NCBI GenBank assembly: GCA_963932465.1
Contig: OZ010793.1
Location: 254,893,333 to 254,957,332 of the forward strand
Reading direction: 5' to 3'
From: Maratus speciosus
Taxonomy: Eukaryota > Arthropoda > Arachnida > Araneae > Salticidae
DNA length: 64,000 nucleotides
The notes below the pieces were generated by a model that was given only the letters and a program-made list of their open reading frames with translations, did not search any database and was not told the DNA's origin. The position numbers were made by a program, and so were the translations under genes. Each line of letters begins with the position of its first letter. Position 1 is the stretch's first letter. Positions 37,501 to 47,336 of the stretch are shown in pieces.

Positions 37501-40500
37501 GAGGGGAAAGAGATGAATTCGTTGGACATAAAGTACAAGGAGATTCAAGATAGAAAAGTAAGATAAAAAAACTCAGCACTGAACGATAAATCAGGAATCA
37601 GTGATGGAAAATTTATTCCATGTGATTTGGAAGTTTTTTTTTAAACTGAATAAATGAAGAACATTTTATGAAAAAATTCGTTATATGGAGATAGATATTT
37701 CGCTATATGGAGACTATTTTTAATGAGATCATAGGAAAAGGGGACCGTTCCTACTATAAATTCGTTATATAGAGAAATTCGATGTATGGAGTTTCGTTAT
37801 AGAGAGACTCTACTGTATTTGTTTTCTCTGAACATCACGAGCTGTGTTGTACCTATTCTGTGCAATGAATAATTTTCTGGTGTGTTTCTTTCTTGTCTCA
37901 GTTTGTCCATTTCCAGATGCATTTTCTCGATTTTCATCCTTTAAACGTCATTTGCGACCCCATGTTCCATTGCATTTTTTGTTCGTCTACATGAGTACTA
38001 CCATCCATGTAAGTTTGTTGAAGCATTTCAGATACACCTTGTATAGAGAATTACATTATATAGAATTGCGTTATAAACATGTGCTATTGTATATATGAGG
38101 GGCTCACAACCATAGTAGACCAAGTCCGTTTAAAAAAATAAATGAAATAGTCCATTTTAAAGGTGCATAAAATCTGTTTCATCCAGTCCCAAAGTAAACC
38201 AAGTCTGTAAACAGATGGCATAGATTATAAAGTATGTGAAAAAAGACTTCGTTCATTGCTGAAGTGGATATAACAGTTTTTTTGCACCTTCTGAATGGAC
38301 TATCTCATTTTTTTTTTTTCAAAATGGACTTGGTCTACTATGGTTGTGAGCCCCTCATATTTTGGAATTCCCCACTAAAAGTCCTAATTTGAGCTCCTAA
38401 GAGAGCCTATTGGAGTTTTTTGGATTTACGTGTCTAATTCATCCGGGCAAACAATGAGTTTTCTTCTACGAATGAACAGGATTAGCTGTTTTTAAGGAAT
38501 GCGGAAATACTCCAGATACAGGGCATAAAACCTAATCTGTTCGGTGGTAGAACAGAGTGTTCGAGATCATTAGAAAATATGGAGAAACACACGACGCAGC
38601 GCTTAGAAAATTAATGATTTTATATTAATTTGCTTAAGATTTTTATTAAAGAGCCTTTAATTTACTAACGTATTTTTTACATCGATCTTTAACTATTATT
38701 TAGGTCTTATCTTTAATTACAATATTTAAATGTAGTTTAGCGTTAATAATAATAATTTAATGTTAGATAATATGTTATACGATACTTGAAAATAAACTAC
38801 ACTGGCCTCCAAAAGTTAAGGTACAGGGACTGGATGCTTTCGATTGTACACGGTTTGTCGAATATCTACCAACATTATTGGCGAATTGGTCTTGAACTTC
38901 TGAAATGTAAAGAACATGTTTGATTTCATATTTCTCGGTGAAGATTTATCGGGGGTACAATTAAGGGGCTAATAATAAATTTAATAATGAAATAATATTT
39001 GCGATCATCTATGTAACAGAAAAGGCTGGAAATGGTTTGTCACTGTGGTAAATGACTATTTGGGTCCTGGGTCTTGTTCAACGTTTGTTTGCATTTGTGT
39101 AAGCATAGCACTCATATTCGTGAAGATGTTAACGTTTTTGTGAAAAATTCAAAAGTTTTTTATTTATAGCATACAGAGTTTTCAATCAAATTTAACACAA
39201 CTTTCCAAAAACCTGACAAAGTACAGTAGAAACAGTATACTGCAATTAAAACGTGAATATGTTGAATATTTGATGAGATATGGGCACTTACATGAAATAA
39301 TTTTTAACTGCACATGCGTATAAGATTTCAAAATTTTTATTTCATAATTTGGTAGCCAGCTATTTTGGGTAACTTCTGTAAAAAAGCCAGTCAAATATTG
39401 AGAAAACTCAGAAAGATATAGTGAGTTGATTGAAAAGTTGTGGAAAAACCCTTATAATAAAGCTATTTTTAGAAAGCAACTCACTATATCGCCGCTATCT
39501 TTGTGAAATTTCTCGATATTTAACTGGACATTTTAGATAAGTTTCCCTAAATAGCTGACTACCAAATTATGAAATAAAAATTTTGAAATCTTCCACGCAT
39601 GCGCAGTTAAAAATTATTTCATACAAGTGCCCATATCTCATCAAATATTCAATATATTCATGTTTTAATTGAAATGTACTGTAGCTACTGTTCTTTGTCA
39701 GGTTTTCGGAAAGTTGTGTTAAATTTAGTTGAAAACTCTATATGCTATAAACAAAAAACTTTTGAATTTTTCACAAAAACGTTAACATCTTTACGAATAT
39801 GGGTGATATGCTTACACAAATGCACACAAACGTTGAACAGGACCCAAATAGTCATTTAACGCAGTGACAAACCATTTCCAGCATTTTCTGTTGCATAGCT
39901 GATCACAAATATTATTTTATTATTAAATTTATTATTAGCACCCTAATTGTCGGCCCAACTAAATCTTCATCGAGAAATATGAAATCAAACATGTTTTTTA
40001 CATCCCAGATGTTCAAGAATAATTCGTCAATAATGTTGGTAGATATTCGACAAACCGTGTGCAATCGAAAGCATCCTGTCCTTGTACCTTAACTTTTGGA
40101 GGTCAGTGTAGATTATTTTGTTTGGATTGGAATTTTCAAAATTAAAGCGTTCTTATATATTTTCTTAACGTATCTTGCTTTGTATTATCACCCCTCTTTT
40201 ATTATTGCAAGAATTCAAGGACTCTCTGTAGCAGCAATAAGCAGCCTAATTCCTAGGTAGGAAGATTAATATGAAATTAAAGATTTAAATACAATTAATG
40301 CTCTGAGGACGGTAAAATATGTAAGTATTTCAATAAACATTACATCATACCTAGTTATTTGATTTTTTTTATATAGCTTATCAGTGCGACACGAAACAAG
40401 ACAGAAGAAGAAATAGAGCTGGAAAGAAAAGAGGAAGAACAGCGAAGAGAGATTCTTAAAAGTACTATACTGTACGGTTCATGGACTTTGGGAATCGTTC

Positions 40501-43500
40501 TAGTTTTATGCTTTGCTGTTTTACTACGTAAGTAAAAATAATGTAATAGTTGTTTGTCAATATAAAATTAGAAAAGAACTTTATATAAGGTGTTTTACTT
40601 TTTTTAAAAGGTTTAATTAAAATAGTTTAATCCTTTTTTGTAAAAAAAAAAAACTATGTACCATAGGGTATTTGGGATCACCTAATTATACACGATATAG
40701 CCATTAATCACCGGACTCTTTCAAGTTTAGACATTTTGTCGAATATTGAAAAATACTTGTCGGATTTTTCTGGAACTTCGGTATTATAAAGAATATGTTT
40801 GACCTCATATTTATCAAGTCGATTTGATAAGGAGGTCAATTAGGGGCCCAACAAAAAATAAAAGAAAAAGTAATAATATTTGGGATCAACCTGTAAATTA
40901 AAATGCACGAAATGATCTACCGCTGGAGAATACAAATTTGTGGATACTGTGCAACATGTTTACCGATTTGTGTAAAAATAGCACGCATATTCATGGAGAT
41001 ATAGCGATTAAAAAAAAAAAAAAATCTTGCATGTTTTTAGTTTATACCATGCAGGGTTTTCAACGCTATTTTCAGAAAAAATAGCAAAGTATAGTAGAAA
41101 CAATATAGTAGTGCAATTAAAAAATGTAAATATATTTAATATTTTATGAAATATGATCAGTTGTATGAAATAATTATTATCTGCGCATGCGCGAACGATA
41201 CCAAAGAAATTTTTTTTACATAATTTAATAGTAAACTCAATGGAGCAACTCATAAAAAAAATCCAGTCAAATATCATGAAAACGTAGAAAGATATCGCCG
41301 ATAGAGTGAGCTGATTTTTAATTGCTCTCTAAAAGCAGCTGAATGATAAGGAATTTTCCACGAAGTTTCAATTTTAATTTAATTTTTTTTTAATTTTTTA
41401 TTGATGCTTTAGTTCTTCTTGGATAACCACCAGAGCGAACCCATTCCATGGCAAAAAGAAGTATAAAAATCGAAGCATTTGTTCGAAATCTACGCATTGA
41501 TATTCATTAAATACAAACTTTTCTCGGAATGTCAGTTAATAAAATAAAAAATGACAATTTGTGGAAAATTCCTTACTATATTTGACTGGATTTTTTTTTT
41601 TTTTATGAGTTACTCCATAGAGTTGACTATCACATTATGTAAAAAAAAATCTTTTTTATCGTTCGAGCATGCAAAGATAAAAAAAAATATTTCATACAAC
41701 TGCTCATATTTCATAAAATATTTAGTATATTTATATCCCAGTAGCACTATACTGTTTCTACTACATTTTGCCAATTTTTTTGGAACTTTTCGTTTAAATT
41801 TGGTTGAAAACCCTGCATGATAAAAGCTAAAAACAAAGGAAAAAAATTCCTAAACTTAAAAAAAAAAAAAAATGTTATATTTCCATGAATATAGGTGCTA
41901 TTCTCACAAAAATCAATAAACATGCTGTACAGTACTCACATATTTGTATCACGCAGCGATAGATCATTTCGTGCATTTTAATCAGGGTGATCCCAAGTAT
42001 TATTATTTTTCAATGATTTTTTGTTGGCTTCCCAATTGTCCTCCCTATCAAACCGACATTGATAAATTTGAGGCCAAACATATTCTTTATAATCCTGAAG
42101 TTCCAGAAGAATCCGACAAGTATATTTTTAAATATTCGACATAATGTTTAAAATTTAAAGTGATGGTGATTAATGGCTATATAATGTACTATTTTTACTG
42201 TACGAAGTACTGTAATACGTACTGTTTATTTTATTGTACGAAGACAGGCGTATGACCTAGAGGGTGTTTCTCTAATAACGGGTTCTGAGTTCCCCAGTTG
42301 GGTACTTTTTTCACGCTACATTTGAGGTTGTTTCAAAGCTTTTGTAGACAAAAACAAAAAGAGTGGGAAAAATGAGTTATCTGGATTTCCATGGAAATTA
42401 GTGATGGTGGCTATGAAGATCATCCGCCAGTTGAAAAAAAAAATGAACTTTATTTTATAAGCGATTAATCCCTTGGTCACAAATATGAGGAGCTAGTGGC
42501 CGCCGACGATTAATTGACGCGTGACAGATGTATACTTTCAAGTTTTTCCTTGTATTGTGAAAAAGAGATTTGGGCGACTTTTTCATCAATAGTCCTCGTT
42601 AAAGGCATTTCTATCTTTATCAGGATAATAATAAAAAGAAAAGTGCCCAGTTTAACTGATGGCATTGAGCTCACAGGCTATTCATATTAATTGCATATTA
42701 TACTCTTATTTCAAAGAATAATGTCCCTCAAAAAATAAATGGAGGGGGATTAGCCCCCATTTTCCCCCTTTTTACTTAACGAATGAACCTCCAAATCTAA
42801 TGAGAGACGCGCCTTATCAAAATAAACCTGTATACCAAATTTGAAGCAAATCAAATAATTCTGCATGAAAAAAACTATTTCGCTAAATTAAGGGGGGTAT
42901 TAGCTCCCCCATTTCCCCATTTATGCTTAACAAATGAACCTTCAAATCTAATCAGGAAAGCTCCTTGTCAGATTGAACCTAGAAAAAAAAATTAAAGTAA
43001 ATTGTGTAATTCTGCATGAAAACCCATTTATCTAAATTAAGGGGAGGGCACTTGCTCCCCTTTCCCCCTTTTATACTTAACCAATGAATCTCCAAATCTA
43101 ATCAAGGCACCTCCTTAACATAATAAACTGGTATGCCAGATTTGGAGAAAACCGAATAATTCTGCATGACAAAAATATTTATCTAAATTAAGGGGGAGGG
43201 ACTAAGCCCCTTTTCTCCTTTTATACTTAACCAATGAATCTCCAAATCTAATCAGGGAAGTTCCTTAACATAATAAACCTGTATAGCAAATTTGGAGAAA
43301 ATCAAATAATTCTGCATGACAAACCCATTTATCTGAATTAAGGAGGGAAGTATTAGTACCTCCATTTCCCCCTTTAAACTTAACCAATGAGCATTCAAAT
43401 CTAATTAGGAAAGCTCTTTATGAGAATGAATCTAGAAAAAAAAAATTAAAGTAAATTAGATAATTCTGCATGAAAACCCATTTATAAAAATTAAGGGGGG

Positions 43501-46500
43501 ATCACTCCCCCCCCCCCCCGTTACCTCGCTTTATACTTAACGAATGAAACCCCAAAACTAATCAGGGAAGCGCCTTGTCAGAATGAACCTAGAAAAAAAA
43601 AATTGAAGCAAATCGGATATTTCTATCAAGAGTTATCGCGTTACGTGCATGCGTACGTACATACGCAGGGCTCGCAGCGTTCCTAAAATTTTTGCTCTTT
43701 GCTACCACTAAATTAAAATGATAATCTTTGTTGTATGAATCTATTATAGATGTTAAAGGAATTTACCACGATTTTTGTTTTTTTCTCATTCCCAGATTTT
43801 TGAATTTTTATTTGCATTTTTAGCGCTTTTTTGACATTTAAAAGAATTTCGGTTACAATGGTTTAGATTACTACAGTAAATTTTGTCCGCTATTGTTTTT
43901 GAATTTTTAGCGATTTTTAATGTGTTTTTGCACATTCCGCGTCGATTTTTTCACATTTCTGAAAAAATTCCGGTTATAATGTTTTAGTTCACTATAGAAA
44001 TTTTTTTTGAATTTTTCGTAAATTTTTTAATACAATTTTTAGAGTTTTTTCCGTGTTTCATGTTGATTTTTTAACAAGGAATTCGGTTTCAAACTTTTAG
44101 CCCAATATAAAATATTTTGTCCTCTTCGATTATTGAATTTTTAGCTATTTTTATTGGTATTTTAAGCTTTTTATCGAGTTTTGTGGCAATTTTTTGACAT
44201 TTTAAAAAGAATTCCGTTCACACTGGTTTAGCTTACTATAATAAATTTTGTCCCATGCGACTTTTGAATTTTTAGCGCTTTTCAATACTTTTTTCGCGTT
44301 CTGCAAGGACTTTTTTATATTTGTGCAAGAAATCCGTTCACAATGTTTTAGTTCGCTATAGTAAATTTTGTCCTTCACTCAATAAAGTTTATTCGGAATT
44401 TCTACAGCGATTTTTCAAATTTTTTGTGAGATTTCTAAAGTTTCCTCGCGTTTGCGGCGATTTTTCCAAATTAAAGGAATTTGGTTTCAAAATTTCAACC
44501 TAATATAGTACATTTTGTCTGCATTTTGTACCGCGAATTTCAATACGCTTTTTAGCATTTATTCGAGTTCCGCAATGAATTTCTGAGATTCCAGGGCTTG
44601 AATTTGATGGCGGGATTCGCGGCCAAAGTTTTGAAATCCCGCCCAAAAAATTTCACCATTTTCCAGAAAGTTTTGCATTTTAAAACAACGACCAACTCCA
44701 GCGATCGCCTTATCAGTTTCGTGATATTCTCGCGCGACCGATTGACACATTTTGCGAGTTTTTTACCGCGAAGGATCATTGAAATTCACGATTTTTTCCC
44801 GCGACCTATTGACCAATTTCGCAATTTTTTTCCCCCGCGATTGATTGACAAGTTTCGCGTTATTTTCTGAGACCGATTGGTGAATGCAGAGCTGATTGTG
44901 TTTCGAATTTCACTTAAATTTAAGGCATTCGGTTTCGAAAATTATGAAAAATCGGCCATCAGTGTGGAAATTCGGACATGAAAAAATATCGCGAATTCCT
45001 AAAAATGGTCGCTGAAAAAATCAATTTCGTCGATCATTCGTAGAAAAGTCAAGAATTTCGTCAAAGAATCGCGGAAAAACTTGAATTTCGTCAAAAATAG
45101 CGAGAAATACATGAATTTCGTCAAAAAACGCGAATTTCGAGAAAAATCGAGGAAGAACCGCGAATTTCATCAATGGATCGCAAAGAACTGCAAATTTCGT
45201 CAATGGATTGTGGAAAAACCCGAATTTCTTCAAGTGATCGCAAAAAAGCGCACATTTTGTCAAAGGATCGTGAAAAAAAGCCAGTTTCGTCAAGAAATTG
45301 CAGAAAAAAATCGCGAATTTCGTCAAAGGATCGCGAAAAAACGCGAATTCTGTCAAATTGCTGCAGAAAAATGCGAATTTCGTCAAAAGGTCGAAAAAAA
45401 ACCCCGCAGCGGTCTCTTTGGAAAACAGCACATAGACAAATAGCTATGTTTATTATTAAGGGTATAGTTTTTAATCCGAAATAATATACGTTTCCAATAA
45501 TTTCCAAAGTTATAAATGTTGCCCTTGTGCTGTCTGTCACAAGTTTACATTCTGAAAGAGGATTCAGGGCCCAAAATCAAATAAAATCTAAATTCAGAAA
45601 TTCATTTAACAACCCCATTGTTAAAAACCCATGGCATTTGGTGCAAATTGAAAAATAGACTGTATACAAGTTTGACTTCCTTCATTTTTTAAATTTAAAA
45701 AAAAAAAAAAAACATTTTGCATAATTAATCTGAGTTGTTGATTAAAATTGCTTCAATGCTATTTTGCCATGTCTATATTAATTTAATTCTTTAAATGGCA
45801 TATAAAATAACAGTAGGTTTTTAAGTTTTGTTTTCCTTCCTCCTAAACAGCTCAACTCCCCTCCATTTATAAAAGTTGGGAGGGAGAACTCCCTCCTAGA
45901 GAAATTGAATTTCAAGACCTGGATCCTAACAGGAATTCGGCTTAAAACATTTAACCTAATATAGTACTTTTTGTCTTCAGCGATTTTGAATGCTATTTTT
46001 AGCGTTTTTTCGCGTCGTTTTTTGACATTCATGAAATAATTTCAGTTATAATGTTTTAGTCCACTGTCATTTTTTCCTTTGCGATTTTTGAATTTTTAGC
46101 AGTTTTTTATGAGATTTTTAGCAGTACATTTTATTTATTTACTTATTTTTTAGGTTCGCGGCGATTTTCCCACATTAGTAAAAATAATCCGGTTTTTATC
46201 TTTTAGCACAATATTGTAAATTTTATCCTCTCTTCAATAAAGCTTATATTTAGAATTCATACAGCTATTTTTGAATTTTTATGCGATTTTTAGAGGGTTT
46301 TTAACCATTTGGAAAAATGGTTATTGTTCTCGTCAGGGTAGGAAATCAAAAGCATATATGAAGCTTTTTATTGGTTTAATCCGCATTTTATTCGTTTTCT
46401 GATTGGTCTATACAGTACCCTGTATTTTCCTTTACTTTCAACAGAGATGGATACTTCTGTTGCCACTATGACAAAAAAGTAATAAAAACTACAAAAAAAA

Positions 46501-47039
46501 AATTAACAACTCAGAAACAAATTGAGATACAGCTTTCAAACAAATTGCATTTAAAAGTGCATTTTTTTCCCTCTTTACGACGGTGTAAAAAAGTAATATT
46601 GTGGGATGTTTAGAAGTTAAAGAATGAAATTTCAATTAAAATTGGTCGTCAGATTTCTTGGAAATCTGACGATGGAAAAGCCTTTTCCCAAACAGCCAAT
46701 GAAATGCTTGGATAATACGTAAGTTTCAGGGGGATAATACGGACGAGTCGCAGGCGATTTTTGTCGCTTGCAATTTTTACGTGTAATAACACTATTAATG
46801 TTTAATTCATGGCGTACGTAATGTATGACCAGCTTCGTAGAAGTTTAAAAAATTACAGTACCTAAAATTGTAAAACTGAAATTTCTTTTAAAATTTGTTC
46901 ATGATGGGTCCAGGAATGTTATCGTTTAATCCATGGCGTACGTAATGTAGGATCAACTCCGTGCGATTTTTTATGTCTTAAATTTTAGTCTTTGAAAAAA
47001 TCATTTTCCAAATGGTCGTTGTAATTTGTTAAATTGCTT

Positions 47040-47080
<41 letters not shown>

Positions 47081-47304
47081 GTTTCACGGTTCTTTTTCGA
47101 CATTCATAAATAAAGGCCTGTTTTAATATTTTAGCTCAATATACAGTAAATTTTATCTTCTACGACTTTTGAAATAAATTTTCATGACTTTTAGCACTTT
47201 TTCCACATTATCAAAACGAATGCAGTTTCAATCTTCTAGCTCAACATAGAAAATTTTGCTCCCTTTTCAATAAAGTTTATTCACAATTCGTGCAGCGATT
47301 TTTA

Positions 47305-47336
<32 letters not shown>

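Larger units (their letters stand above)
33382..38041. mobile_element. CAGGGTG-ended MITE interrupted by two transposons
   Basis: CAGGGTGTATCTGAAATGCT at 33382 mirrors the right end (agcatttcagatacaccttg, to 38041), with TA on each side. The TIR continues through atggaacatggggtcgcaa, is cut by a hAT-like element at 33473, and resumes at 34960 with taacgtttaaaggatgaaaa. That piece is matched in inverse at 37940-37965, which confirms the reconstruction. Without the hAT-like insert (1479 bp plus 8) and the Tigger insert (2567 bp plus 2) the MITE would be about 0.6 kb, close to its relative at 27742-28320. Confidence 0.88.

Noticed and set aside
44552..44870. ORFs on both strands just left of the minisatellite
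   Set aside because: They lie in inverted degenerate minisatellite units; composition follows the repeat, not codon use.
45021..45540. Overlapping ORFs of 103-139 codons on both strands
   Set aside because: They come from the 30-bp minisatellite, whose unit is a multiple of three; the peptides are simple decapeptide repeats.
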